A stretch of DNA of 64,000 nt from Inquilinus ginsengisoli_B (lineage in GTDB: Bacteria; Pseudomonadota; Alphaproteobacteria; DSM-16000; Inquilinaceae): positions 744,001 through 808,000 of the forward strand of contig NZ_JBNDJK010000001.1 in assembly GCF_050434925.1 (NCBI RefSeq). The letters are read 5' to 3'. The position numbers and the translations under genes are program-made. Of this stretch, positions 17,599-28,488 are shown piece after piece (the first letter of the stretch is position 1; each line of letters opens with the position of its first letter). The notes below the pieces were generated by a model. That model was not told the origin of the DNA. It saw nothing but the letters and a program-made list of their open reading frames with translations, and searched no databases.

Positions 17599-17848
17599 AA
17601 GTGTGGATCGGGCCGGAGGAACGCCAGCCAGGGACCGGCCCGATCGTCGACGGATCGACGGCTTTCACGATGGCGGCGGCTAGGTCGTCCAGCCCGCCCG
17701 ATCCGTGATCTCATGAACGACTGCAGCCACTACAGCGACTGCAAATCATTCGCAATCTCAAGATAGGCCTTCGCCAGACGATTGCAAGCGGAATTGATGG
17801 GGGCGGCAAAAGCCGGCTGCGGCAAGGCACCACAGCCGGCTGAGGGAC

Positions 17849-18196
17849 TCAATCGAAGCGCAGGGGGATGTTGATCGTGATCCCCAGCGTCGGCGCCACA
17901 TAGACCGGGGGAGGCGGCTCGACATAGACCCGCCGCGGGCGCCCTACATAGTAGGCCGGACGATCCTCGTAAACGACCACCCGGTCGCGATGCGGCCGGT
18001 AGTAGTAATGCGGCGGCGGCCCGTCGCGCCAATGCCGGTGGCGATGATGGCGGCGCCAGCGGTCGTCGTCGTCATCATCGTCATCATCGTCATCATCGTC
18101 CGCGACCGCCGTCGCCGGCTGCAGCAGCAGCGTCGGGGCGGCGGCGGTCAGGGCGAGCAGCGCCAGGAGCGACAGGCGCACCAGGGACTGTTGCAT
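17849..18196 (-). CDS. Secreted poly-Asp, His/Tyr/Pro-rich protein, paralogue A
   Basis: A 115-residue exported protein with a clear signal peptide (about 1-32, ending ATAVA). A run of 13 Asp follows, then a His/Arg patch (RWRRHHRHRHWRD). The rest is Tyr/Pro/Arg-rich and ends in LGITINIPLRFD. The Asp run comes from tandem GTCATCATC-type 9-bp repeats at about 18066-18100. The neighbour at 18205-18552 has the same length and nearly the same ending, so they are tandem duplicates. Function is unknown. Acidic and His patches suggest metal or surface binding, but that is only an inference. Confidence 0.75.
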   Translation of the reverse strand: MQQSLVRLSLLALLALTAAAPTLLLQPATAVADDDDDDDDDDDDDRWRRHHRHRHWRDGPPPHYYYRPHRDRVVVYEDRPAYYVGRPRRVYVEPPPPVYVAPTLGITINIPLRFD

Positions 18197-18204
18197 GCCG
18201 GGCC

Positions 18205-18552
18205 TCAGTCGAAGCGCAGCGGGATATTGACCGAGATGCCCGGGGCCGGCGCGTAATAGGCCGGGGGCGGCGCGTAGTAGGCCGGCGGCCGTTCGACGTA
18301 GACGGGCGGGCGCTCGTAATAGACCGGCGGACGCTCATAGTACACCCGCGGACGCTCGTAGTAGTAGCGTGGGCGCGGCTGCACCACCACCACATCCGGG
18401 CGACGGTCGTAATAGTAGCCATGGTTGTGGCGCCAGGGCGGACCCCAGCCGCGATGTTTCTTCCAGCCGTCGGCGAGTGCCGGGGTCGACACCGCCAGTG
18501 TGACCGCGACGGCGGTCAAGGCGCCGGCCAGAATGCGGCGAGTCGAGATCAT
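18205..18552 (-). CDS. Secreted Tyr/Pro-rich repeat protein, paralogue B
   Basis: A 115-residue exported protein whose signal peptide ends about PALA (26-29). The ATG at 18552 has AAGGA upstream. After GWKKHRGWGPPWRHNHGYYYD, the body is a series of YYERPPV / YVERPPAYYAPPP repeats. It ends in PGISVNIPLRFD, matching its neighbour. It is of the kind often annotated as an alphaproteobacterial hypothetical protein or PXPV-like repeat protein. It stands 8 bases before paralogue A, probably in one operon ending at the terminator near 17580. Confidence 0.75.
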   Translation of the reverse strand: MISTRRILAGALTAVAVTLAVSTPALADGWKKHRGWGPPWRHNHGYYYDRRPDVVVVQPRPRYYYERPRVYYERPPVYYERPPVYVERPPAYYAPPPAYYAPAPGISVNIPLRFD

Positions 18553-18649
18553 CAGTCCTGTCCTTCTGCTGCCGGGGCGACCCACCGGGCCGGACCCACC
18601 AACGCTCAGACCCACAACGCACGACCCGGTCGCTTCGATCCGGCGGCAA

Positions 18650-19924
18650 TCAAGGTATTTTCGTGGCATTGCCCGGATTATCGGCCGAGACCTCGGCCGG
18701 CGGCGGCTCCCAGCCGAAGACGCTGCGGCCGCCATACTCATGCGACCGACCGCGCTCGGTCGCGATGTGCTCCGGCAGGGTCGGGCCGGTGGCGTGGCGC
18801 TCCACCCGCCGCGCCTGGTCGTCGAGGCGGCGGATCGCGTCCAGCCGCTCGTCATTGCCCAGCTTGGCCTGGGCAACGGCGGATTTCAGCACCGCGATGG
18901 TCCGGTCATAGACCAGGGTCGGCACCGGATAGGGGTGCCGGTCCTTGCCGCCATGCGCCAGGGAAAAGCGGCCGGGATCGGCGAAGCGGCAGGGCGCGCC
19001 ATGCACCACCTCGGCCACCATGGCCAGCGAATGCACGGTGCGGGCGCCGACGCCCGGCACCAGCAGCAGCTCGGAGAAATCCTCCGGCGCCCGGTCCGCC
19101 GCCGCAGCCAGCGCCCCGTGCAGCCGGCGCAGGATCACGTCCTTGGGCCGGACGTCGTGATGCGCCGGCATGACGAGGTGCGGCAACGCCGGCTGGTCCG
19201 GCGGCGGCGGGACCCGCCCCTCCAGAACCGCCACCTCGCCGATGATCCGGTCGGGGCCGAGATCGCGCAGCAGGTCGAGCTGGCGCCGGCGCGAGGCCGC
19301 CGCCCGCCGGTCGGTCAGGTTGACGATCACGCCCTGGCCGGGCCCTTCGATCGCCGTGTGCGGAGCCTCGACGAAGCTCTTCAGGTCCTCGGAGCACCAG
19401 TGGTAGCGGCGGGCCAGGCGGCTGTCGCCGTTCATGCCCTGCTGCACCACGACCCAGCGCCCGTCATCGGCGACGATGAAGCCGTGCAGATAGAGGTCGA
19501 AGCCGTCCTGCACGGCGGCGCTGTCGACCTTGGCGACCAGCCGGCTGGCCTTGGCCAGGGCCGCGCCGTCGAAGCCGACGCGCTGGCCGATCGCGATCAG
19601 CTCCGCCGGCGTCTGCCGGGAATGGGACCCGCGACCGCCGCAGACATGCAGGCCGAGCTCGCCCGCCATCGGCTGCAGGCCGCGCTTCAGCGCGCCGATC
19701 ACGCTGGTGGTGATGCCCGAGGAGTGCCAGTCCATGCCCATCACGGCACCGAAGGACTGGAACCAGAAGGGGTGGGCCAGGCGGCGCAGGAACTCGTCGC
19801 GGCCGTAATGATGGATGATCGCCGCGGCGATCACCGCCCCCAGCCGGGACATGCGCCGGCCGAGCCAGGCGGGCACCCGGCCGTGATGCAGGGGCAGATC
19901 GGCACTGCCGGCCCGTTTCGCCAC
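18650..19924 (-). CDS. DUF763 domain-containing protein
   Basis: A 424-residue protein matching the DUF763 family throughout. It begins MAKRAGSADLPLHHGRVPAWL and contains FGAVMGMDWHSSGITTSVIGALKRGL, HVCGGRGSHSRQTP and YHWCSEDLKSFVEAPH. The pattern ELLLVPGVGARTVHSLAMVAEVVHG near 290-320 looks like a helix-hairpin-helix, which hints at nucleic-acid binding. That is an inference, because the family has no assigned role I can state. It is a separate transcription unit upstream of the Tyr/Pro-rich pair. Confidence 0.85.
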   Translation of the reverse strand: MAKRAGSADLPLHHGRVPAWLGRRMSRLGAVIAAAIIHHYGRDEFLRRLAHPFWFQSFGAVMGMDWHSSGITTSVIGALKRGLQPMAGELGLHVCGGRGSHSRQTPAELIAIGQRVGFDGAALAKASRLVAKVDSAAVQDGFDLYLHGFIVADDGRWVVVQQGMNGDSRLARRYHWCSEDLKSFVEAPHTAIEGPGQGVIVNLTDRRAAASRRRQLDLLRDLGPDRIIGEVAVLEGRVPPPPDQPALPHLVMPAHHDVRPKDVILRRLHGALAAAADRAPEDFSELLLVPGVGARTVHSLAMVAEVVHGAPCRFADPGRFSLAHGGKDRHPYPVPTLVYDRTIAVLKSAVAQAKLGNDERLDAIRRLDDQARRVERHATGPTLPEHIATERGRSHEYGGRSVFGWEPPPAEVSADNPGNATKIP

Positions 19925-19984
19925 GGATCCTCCGGAACAAAGACGGAACGATCCTAGCGCGGTGCCTCGGAATACGCCAGCGGC

Positions 19985-20530
19985 CTATCCCGCTGGCTGC
20001 CAGGTGGCCGAGTTGCGCAGCCGGATCCCGCTGACATGCAGGCTGCTGTCCCACAGGGCGGCGAGCGGCGCCAAGGAGTCGACGATGCGGAGATCCACGC
20101 CGCGCCGCGCCAGCTCGCCGTCGAGCCCGGCCAGCGCGACTCGGCCGAACGGGACTACCGGCGCCTCCGACACCCACATTCTGGCATCCTCGATGCTGCG
20201 GAAGGTCGCGGCCGGTAGATCATATCGATGGATCATGGCCGAGCGCAGCCGGTCGATCCAGGCGGCCTCGATGAAGGCGACGGCCCGGGGCTCTCCGGGC
20301 CCGAGCCACCGCTTCCGATCCGCCGCCGAGCTTTGCGGCGTCGCCCAAGCCAGGATCCGCGGGCAGTCCCGCGGGAACAGGTACAGCATCTGATGCGCGT
20401 CATCGATCGCCCAGACCAGCCGGCCGTTCAGCCACTCCCGCCCCGCGGGGCGGTCCGACGGCACGCGCACCGGCCGCGGCTCGAACCGCTCGATCGCCGG
20501 GTCGTCGCTGAAATGGAACAGCCTCACCAT
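19985..20530 (-). CDS. DUF6886 family protein
   Basis: A 181-residue soluble protein starting MVRLFHFSDDPAIERFEPRPV, with VWAIDDAHQMLYLFPRDCPRILAW and a FIEAAWIDRLRSAMIHRYDLP segment. These are features of the DUF6886 family (unknown function). I use ATG 20530; an upstream ATG at 20578 would put 16 Arg-rich residues through the edge of a repeat. It has no obvious partner genes. Confidence 0.75.
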   Translation of the reverse strand: MVRLFHFSDDPAIERFEPRPVRVPSDRPAGREWLNGRLVWAIDDAHQMLYLFPRDCPRILAWATPQSSAADRKRWLGPGEPRAVAFIEAAWIDRLRSAMIHRYDLPAATFRSIEDARMWVSEAPVVPFGRVALAGLDGELARRGVDLRIVDSLAPLAALWDSSLHVSGIRLRNSATWQPAG

Positions 20531-20569
20531 CGACGCCTCCAGATAGCGCGAGCGGATGCGCCGGAGTCG

Positions 20570-20698
20570 CCCCCTCACCCGAAATCGCTGCGCGATTTCG
20601 ACCTCTCCCCAAGGAGAGGTGAAAGGAGCCGGCGCTCTTCTCCCTCTCCTCGGGGAGAGGGAGGGGCCCGGCCTGCTTGGGCCGGGAGGGTGAGGGGG
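20570..20698. repeat. Composite palindromic (REP-like) intergenic repeat
   Basis: Outer inverted repeats CCCCCTCACCC (20570-20580) and GGGTGAGGGGG (20688-20698) enclose four smaller hairpins: CGAAATCGC/GCGATTTCG, ACCTCTCC/GGAGAGGT, CTCCCTCTCC/GGGAGAGGGAG and GGGCCCGGCC/GGGCCGGG. The pattern is typical of alphaproteobacterial intergenic repeats. It reaches to within a base of the scpA stop codon and could act as its terminator. Confidence 0.75.
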
Positions 20699-22852
<2,154 letters not shown>

Positions 22853-22936
22853 GGCGGCATTCCTCCTGTCACGGAGGCGAGTATAGGAGCGGTCCCGGCC
22901 GCGGTCACGCGGTGCGCATGATTCTTTCGTGGGCGC

Positions 22937-23566
22937 TCAGTTCCGGCTGAGCGCCATGTGTGCGCCGAGGCCGACCAGGGCCGAGCCGCTGGCCAGGCGC
23001 AGCCACCGCGCCACCCGCTCGCTGCGGCGCAGCCGGGCCATCGCCCGGTCGATGCACAAGAGGGTGACGACGTCGGCCGCGAAGAACACGGCGTTGACGA
23101 TCATCCCCAGCACCAGGAACTGGGCCCAGACCGGCAGGCCGGCGGCGGGATCGACGAACTGGGGCAGGAAGGCGATGAAGAACAGCGCGGTCTTAGGGTT
23201 CACGAGCTCGACGGTCACGCTTTCGGCGAAGGCGCGGCGCGCGGTCTTCTGCGCCAGCTGCGGCAAGGCGTCGCCGGACGAACGGCTGCGCACCATGCGG
23301 ATGCCGAGCCAGACCAGATAGGCGGCGCCGAAGATCTTCACCACCAGGAACAGGCTCGGCGACCAGCGGAACACCGCCGACAGCCCAGCCGCCGCGGCGG
23401 CGACATGGACCAGGTCGCCGACCGCGATGCCGGTGGCGGCGCGGAACCCCGCCGCCCGGCCGCGCGCCAGGGTCTGGGCCACGGTGTAGAGGATCGCCGG
23501 CCCCGGGATGATCGCGATCAGCACCGTGGCGACGAAGAAGGGCAGCAGATGCGCGAGCGACGGCAT
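22937..23566 (-). CDS. LysE/RhtB family amino-acid exporter
   Basis: Inner-membrane exporter of 209 residues with about six helices. The family hallmarks are IIPGPAILYTVAQTLARGRAAGFRAATGIAVGDLVH near the N terminus, AYLVWLGIRMVRS in the middle and NPKTALFFIAFLPQFVDP after the loop. The substrate (amino acid, homoserine or other metabolite) cannot be read from the sequence. It is a monocistronic gene on the minus strand downstream of a divergent, probably unrelated, plus-strand gene. Confidence 0.9.
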   Translation of the reverse strand: MPSLAHLLPFFVATVLIAIIPGPAILYTVAQTLARGRAAGFRAATGIAVGDLVHVAAAAAGLSAVFRWSPSLFLVVKIFGAAYLVWLGIRMVRSRSSGDALPQLAQKTARRAFAESVTVELVNPKTALFFIAFLPQFVDPAAGLPVWAQFLVLGMIVNAVFFAADVVTLLCIDRAMARLRRSERVARWLRLASGSALVGLGAHMALSRN

Positions 23567-23855
23567 GTGACGGGCCTCCGGCGGATTTTGCAGGCCACCA
23601 TAGCGCGGTCGCGCCTGGACGTCAGGCCCGGGCCCAATGTCGCGCCGGCCCGCAGTGTCTTGACCTTGTCACAAATCAGGCTAGGAATGATTCGCAGATG
23701 GAGCGATGGCAACCGCCCCACCGTTGGTGTAGGGGAAGGAATCCCGTGGCGGACCGTGATCCCAACCGCCCGTTTCTGCGATATGATCGTCCGTCGCAGC
23801 CGTGGGCAGCCGCTGCCCTTGTTCGGAAGCGAGAGCACAGTCGGAGTGTGAGACC

Positions 23856-24701
23856 GTGAACGCAAGCGTCGGAAACCAAGGCACCGCGACGCATCCGGGC
23901 CCAATCAACCCGAAGCAGGTGTTCGCCACCGAAGGCATCGACCCGACCCTGGAGCGGCCGAGCGCGGTGACCCGTTTCTTCATGCGGCTGGTCACCTGGG
24001 CCGAGCGGCTCAACCTGAAATACACCAAGGTCGGCAACCCGCCGGTCTACGACACTGCCGTCTTTCCGTGGGTGGCCGAGATCGAGCGGGAATGGCCGCT
24101 GATCCGGGCCGAGCTGGACCGCGTGCTGCTGCGCCAGCACGAGCTGCCGAGCTTCCAGGACATCTCGGCCGACGTGAAGACGATCAGCAAGGACAATCAC
24201 TGGAAGACGTTCTTCCTGACCGGCTACGGCGTCAGCTCGGAGAGGAACATCGCCCAGTGCCCGGAGACCTGGCGCATCGTCCAGAAGATCCCGGGGCTGA
24301 AGACGGCGATGTTCTCGATCTTCGAGCCGGGCAAGCACCTGGCGGCGCATCGCGGCCCCTACAACGGCGTGCTGCGGCTGCACCTGCCCCTGCTGGTACC
24401 GGAGCCGCGCGAGAAGCTGGCGATCCGCGTCGACAAGCAGATCTGCCATTGGGAGGAAGGCAAGGCCCTGGTGTTCGACGACGCCTATGAGCACGAGGCC
24501 TGGAACCACACCGAAAAGACCCGGGTGGTGCTGTTCATCGACTTCGTCAAGCCGCTGCGCTTCCCGGCGCGGCTGGTGAACTGGCTGCTCCTGAACCTGG
24601 CCGTCTTCACCCCCTTCATCCGCGAGGGGCAGGACGCGCACAAGGAGTGGGAAAAGAAGTTCTACGCCCAGGCCGAGGCCCTGCGGAACAAGAAGGCCTG
24701 A
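23856..24701 (+). CDS. Aspartyl/asparaginyl beta-hydroxylase family (LpxO-like) dioxygenase
   Basis: Fe(II)/2-oxoglutarate dioxygenase of 281 residues from GTG 23856. An alternative ATG at 23802 adds 18 residues but lacks a good ribosome site. The core reads TFFLTGYGVSSERNIAQCPET, then AMFSIFEPGKHLAAHRGPYNGVLRLHLPL (first metal-binding His), and CHWEEGKALVFDDAYEHEAWNHTEKTRVVLFIDF (second His region). A hydrophobic segment near the C terminus (LVNWLLLNLAVFTPF) suggests membrane association, as in LpxO, which hydroxylates lipid A acyl chains. The lipid A role is an inference. Confidence 0.85.
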   Translation: MNASVGNQGTATHPGPINPKQVFATEGIDPTLERPSAVTRFFMRLVTWAERLNLKYTKVGNPPVYDTAVFPWVAEIEREWPLIRAELDRVLLRQHELPSFQDISADVKTISKDNHWKTFFLTGYGVSSERNIAQCPETWRIVQKIPGLKTAMFSIFEPGKHLAAHRGPYNGVLRLHLPLLVPEPREKLAIRVDKQICHWEEGKALVFDDAYEHEAWNHTEKTRVVLFIDFVKPLRFPARLVNWLLLNLAVFTPFIREGQDAHKEWEKKFYAQAEALRNKKA

Positions 24702-24706
24702 GGCCG

Positions 24707-25378
24707 CTACCGGCGCGCCAGCGCCTGCCAGACAACCAGGGCCAAGGCCAGCAGCGCCGCAGCCGGCGGCAGCCAGGCATCCGGCGCGGACATCGCCCAC
24801 AGCGTCGCCCCAGTCGCCGCGCACCACAGCGCCGGCAGGACCATCAGCGTCCAGCGCGCCGGCCCGGCCACGACCAGCAGCAGGCCAAGCGTGCCGATCG
24901 CGGTCGGGTCCGGCGCGACGCCGAAGATCTCGGCTTGGCGCCAGGGCCGGCCGAGCAGCAGGCCGATCGCCGGCTGAACCAGCAGCGCGAACAGGAAGAT
25001 TCCGACCCCGGCCCGGCTGGCGGCATCGAGCCGCGGCGGGACTAAGAGCCGCCCGCCGACCGCCCCGGCCCAGACCAGCAGCGCCGCCTGCGCCAGGAAG
25101 GCCGCGGCGGCCCAGGGCGCAACCCAGTTGATGGTGGCGTAGCGGTCGAGATGGAAGGCGATCGCCACCCAGGCCCAGCACGCCGCCAGGATGGCGGCGA
25201 CGGCCGGCCCGGCGACCGGACCGCCGCGCCGCAGCAGGACCAGCATCAGCAGCCCGAGCAGCACGGAAGCGGCCTGGGCCGGCCAGATCGCCGCGTTGTA
25301 CAGCTCGAACAGCCGGTGATAGGTGCGGGGCGAGAACAGCAGGAAGTCGGAGAGGCGGTAGCTCCACCACTCCGCCAT
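24707..25378 (-). CDS. DUF6064 family membrane protein
   Basis: A 223-residue polytopic protein with about seven hydrophobic helices. It starts MAEWWSYRLSDFLLFSPRTYHRLFELYNAAIWP, the conserved beginning of the DUF6064 family, and contains CWAWVAIAFHLDRYATINW. Function is unknown. Its ATG overlaps the stop of the aldo/keto reductase upstream (ATGA at 25375-25378), so the two are translationally coupled. The 3' end converges with the hydroxylase gene five bases away. Confidence 0.82.
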   Translation of the reverse strand: MAEWWSYRLSDFLLFSPRTYHRLFELYNAAIWPAQAASVLLGLLMLVLLRRGGPVAGPAVAAILAACWAWVAIAFHLDRYATINWVAPWAAAAFLAQAALLVWAGAVGGRLLVPPRLDAASRAGVGIFLFALLVQPAIGLLLGRPWRQAEIFGVAPDPTAIGTLGLLLVVAGPARWTLMVLPALWCAATGATLWAMSAPDAWLPPAAALLALALVVWQALARR

Positions 25379-26301
25379 CACAGCGCCTCGACATCGGCGG
25401 CCATCCGCCGGCGCATCGCCGCATCCGGCATCGGGCCGCGGGCAACCCCGAGATTCTCGCGCACATGGTCGACGCTGGTGGTGGCCGGGATGGCGCAGGT
25501 GACGGCAGGATGCGAGACCACGAATTTCAGCAGGATCTGGGCCCAGCTGGCGCAGCCGATCTCGCCGGCCCAGCCGGGCAGCGCCTCGCCCTCGACATCG
25601 TCGATCAGATCGCCCTGCCGGAACGGCCGGTTGACGATGACGGCGATGCCGCGCTCCTGCGCCAGCGGCAGGATCCTGTCCTCAACCTCGCGGTCGAGGA
25701 TGTTGTAGGTGATCTGGACGAAGTCGATCGGCCGGCTGCGCATCACCTGCTCGATCTCGCCGTGCCGCCGCCCCTCGGAGGTGGTGATGCCGACATAGCG
25801 CAGCCGGCCCTCCGCCTTCATGGCGAACAGCGTGTCGAGATGCGCCTCCCAGGCCAGCAGGTTGTGGACCTGCAGCAGGTCGAACCGGGGCACGCCCCAG
25901 AATTGGCGCGACTGCTCGATCTGCCCCGGCCCGTTGCCGGAGGTCCAGACCTTGTCGGCCGCGAACAGGCTGGCGGGCCGCCCGAGCCTGGCCAGGCCAT
26001 GACCGATCACCGGCTGGGCCGAGCCGTACATCGGCGAGGAATCGATCAGCCGCCCGCCCTCGGCGAAGAAGGCGCGCATCACCTCGGCGCAGTCGTCACG
26101 CGCCTGCGGGTCGTCGCCGACATTGAACGTGATCCAGCTGCCGAGCCCGACCACCGGCAGCGCTTCGCCGGTCGAAGGTATTGGCCGGGTGACCGGGGCC
26201 GCCTTGCCGGTCGCCGCCGGGATCGGCAGCAGCGGGGCGGCGCCGGACGCGGCCAGAGCACCCAGCAGGGTGCGGCGGGAGAGGATCGGGGAACGCGGCA
26301 T
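25378..26301 (-). CDS. Tat-exported aldo/keto reductase
   Basis: NADPH-type oxidoreductase fold, 307 residues, with a twin-arginine signal (SRRTLLGALAASG, cleavage about residue 35), so it is probably periplasmic. Aldo/keto reductase landmarks are GLGSW at the first strand, RLIDSSPMYGSAQPVIGHGL (catalytic Asp and Tyr), KVWTSG, FDLLQVHN (catalytic His) and the late VTCAIPATTSVDHVRENL. Export of a nucleotide-dependent reductase is unusual unless it folds with its cofactor before Tat transport. It is coupled to the DUF6064 membrane protein, which may be its partner. Confidence 0.87.
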   Translation of the reverse strand: MPRSPILSRRTLLGALAASGAAPLLPIPAATGKAAPVTRPIPSTGEALPVVGLGSWITFNVGDDPQARDDCAEVMRAFFAEGGRLIDSSPMYGSAQPVIGHGLARLGRPASLFAADKVWTSGNGPGQIEQSRQFWGVPRFDLLQVHNLLAWEAHLDTLFAMKAEGRLRYVGITTSEGRRHGEIEQVMRSRPIDFVQITYNILDREVEDRILPLAQERGIAVIVNRPFRQGDLIDDVEGEALPGWAGEIGCASWAQILLKFVVSHPAVTCAIPATTSVDHVRENLGVARGPMPDAAMRRRMAADVEAL

Positions 26302-26441
26302 CGCCTGCCTCCGTCTGCGCTGTCGCTCCCATGGAGATGGGATCGCAGGGCGGCAGCGCCACTACCCCCTTCCGAATGCGGCGTGGTTGGGACAGCATTC
26401 CCTGTCACGCCGGCAGCCGGCGGATCACGGAGGGGGATAGG

Positions 26442-27833
26442 ATGCGGAACCGACGGAACAGCCCGAGCTCGATTGCCGCAGTGATGGCAGCCGGCATGCT
26501 TGCCACCCTGCTGGCGGCGCTGCCGGCCACGGCCCAGGATGCGCCCACTCCGGTGCTGAATGCCGGCGAGAAGGTGCTGCAATTCGACTGGCCGGCAGTA
26601 CAGGTCGGCACCGGCGAGTACCAGGAGGGCCCGACCGGCGTCACCGTGTTCCATTTCGACCGGCGGTCGCTGGCTGCCGTGGATGTCCGCGGCGGCGGGC
26701 CCGGCACGGTCAACACCGACTATCTGCGCCTGGGCTACGACGCGCCGGAGCTGGACGCCGTGGTGTTCGCCGGCGGCTCCTGGTACGGGCTCGAGGCCAC
26801 CACCGCCGTCGCCTCGGCGCTGAAGGAGGACGGCGTCCGCGGCGGCCATTGGGACAACATCGCGCTGTCGGTCGGCGCCATCATCTACGATCTCGGCGGC
26901 CGCCGGTTGAACGAGCTGGTGCCCGACAAGCGGCTGGCCCAGGCAGCCCTCCGCGCCGCCAAGCCCGGCGTCTTCCCGCTCGGCGCCCGGGGCGCCGGCC
27001 GGCTGGCGGTCTCCGGGTCGCTGTTCGGCTGCAACGCCTTCTCCGGCCAGGGCGGCGCCTTCCGCCAGATCGGCAAGGTCAAGGTCGCCGCCTTCGTCGT
27101 GGTCAACGCGCTGGGCGTGGTGACGACGCGCGACGGCAAGGTGGCGGCCTGCTATGGCGATGAGGGCTGGCCGAAGGACCTGACCACGGCGGCGCTGCTG
27201 GCGGGCTATCCGGCCAGCCGCAAGCCGGGCTGGACCGGCGCGCCGAACGCCGACGCCCCGGCCCGCAACACCACGGTCAGCCTGGTCGTCACCAACCAGA
27301 AGCTGAAGCCGGCAGAGCTGCAGCGCCTCGCGATCCAGGTGCACAGCTCGATGGGCCGGGCGCTGCAGCCCTTCGCCACCGAGTTCGACGGCGACGTGCT
27401 GTACGCCGTCTCGACCGGCGAGTTGGCGGACGAGGCGGCAATGCTGCCGACGGTCGATCTGGGCGTGATCGGCGGCGAGGTGATGTGGGACGCGATCCTG
27501 GCCTCGGTGCCCGACCAGCCGAAGCCGGCGGCGCCCGCCGCCAAGCCAGCGCTTGCCGCGGACAAGCTGGCGGCCCTGGCCGGCGATTACGTGTTCAGCC
27601 CCTTCGTGACGATGAAGGTCACGGCCGAGGGCGATCGCCTGTTCGCCCAGGCGACCGGCGCGCGCGACGCCTTCGCCATCGGCAAGGAGGAGCGGACCGA
27701 GCTGAAGCCGGTTTCGGCCACCGACTTCATGGTGCCGGGGCGCTATCCCCTGACTTTGCGCTTCGAGGAGGCCGGCCGGCTGATGCTCAACCCCGGCCAC
27801 TGGCAGCAGTTGGGGACACGGCAGGGCGGCTGA
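26442..27833 (+). CDS. P1 family peptidase (DmpA/NylC-like) with extra C-terminal domain
   Basis: N-terminal-nucleophile hydrolase of 463 residues. The GGAGGGGG site and a signal peptide (about 1-31, ending ATAQ) support ATG 26442. The S58/P1 fold is seen in FAGGSWYGLEATTAVASAL, GAIIYDLGGRR and VAAFVVVNALGVV. The sequence ARNTTVSLVV (Asn276-Thr277) matches the autocleavage site of NylC-type members, where the freed Thr becomes the nucleophile. About 90 residues after the hydrolase (LAGDYVFSPFVTMKV to the end) look like a DUF3471-type lipocalin-like domain. The substrate is unknown; family members cleave peptides or amides. It is divergent from the reductase. Confidence 0.83.
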   Translation: MRNRRNSPSSIAAVMAAGMLATLLAALPATAQDAPTPVLNAGEKVLQFDWPAVQVGTGEYQEGPTGVTVFHFDRRSLAAVDVRGGGPGTVNTDYLRLGYDAPELDAVVFAGGSWYGLEATTAVASALKEDGVRGGHWDNIALSVGAIIYDLGGRRLNELVPDKRLAQAALRAAKPGVFPLGARGAGRLAVSGSLFGCNAFSGQGGAFRQIGKVKVAAFVVVNALGVVTTRDGKVAACYGDEGWPKDLTTAALLAGYPASRKPGWTGAPNADAPARNTTVSLVVTNQKLKPAELQRLAIQVHSSMGRALQPFATEFDGDVLYAVSTGELADEAAMLPTVDLGVIGGEVMWDAILASVPDQPKPAAPAAKPALAADKLAALAGDYVFSPFVTMKVTAEGDRLFAQATGARDAFAIGKEERTELKPVSATDFMVPGRYPLTLRFEEAGRLMLNPGHWQQLGTRQGG

Positions 27834-27838
27834 GGACC

Positions 27839-28303
27839 CTATTCTTCCCGCCAATTCTGGAACGTCGCGGCCTGGCCGCACAGGATGCCGGCCTCATCGA
27901 TCAGCTGCCAGACGGTGGCGTTCTCGATCCAGAAGCGGCGGCCGGATTTGGCGATGCGCAGGCCGCGATAATCGCCGATGAAGCCGTCGCGGGTGACGGC
28001 GTCGAGCAGGCGCTGCCGTTCGGCTCGGTCCGGCGCCTCGGCGGAGAGGCGGGACGGCAGCCCGCTAAACTCGTCCCAGCCGTATTCGAACCGGGCCTGA
28101 GCGGCCTGGTTGGCGTAGACGAAGCGGGGATCGGAGTCGGTGTTGTGGGCCAGCACGCAGAACGGCGCCGATTCGTACAGCCAGCGCGCCTGCGCGGCAG
28201 GGTCGCCGCCGGCCGCATCCTCCGGCAGCAGCGGCGCACCGGTCAGCCGGGCGTGGCTGCCGGCCAGCAGGCGCAGGAAATCGGGATCGTGGGCCAAGCT
28301 CAT
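27839..28303 (-). CDS. MEKHLA domain-containing protein
   Basis: A soluble 154-residue PAS-like protein of the MEKHLA family. It has WLYESAPFCVLAHNTDSDPRFVYANQAAQARFEYGWDEFSGLPSRLSAE, then RDGFIGDYRGLRIAKSGRRFWIENATVWQLID. In plants the domain is found with HD-ZIP III factors; bacterial single-domain forms have no set role. It is convergent with the P1 peptidase with only five bases between the stop codons. Confidence 0.87.
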   Translation of the reverse strand: MSLAHDPDFLRLLAGSHARLTGAPLLPEDAAGGDPAAQARWLYESAPFCVLAHNTDSDPRFVYANQAAQARFEYGWDEFSGLPSRLSAEAPDRAERQRLLDAVTRDGFIGDYRGLRIAKSGRRFWIENATVWQLIDEAGILCGQAATFQNWREE

Positions 28304-28488
28304 CAGATGACTCCGAGCGCGCCGCGACGGCAGCGCGCATGTGAGCTACGTCGGACATAAGCTTCGGTCAGGCAAGCCGGCTGCGGCACGGTGTCCGGAC
28401 ATGGCTGGGCTACCGCACCAGCGGGCACGGGTCGCGCTGTGCTGGGCAACGATCAGGCCCGATCCGAATTCAGCCGAGGACTTCCCCC

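Noticed and set aside
18061..18100. Tandem GTCATCATC repeats as a CRISPR or minisatellite locus
   Set aside because: They are in frame and encode the Asp run of an exported protein. There are no spacers and no cas genes in the window.
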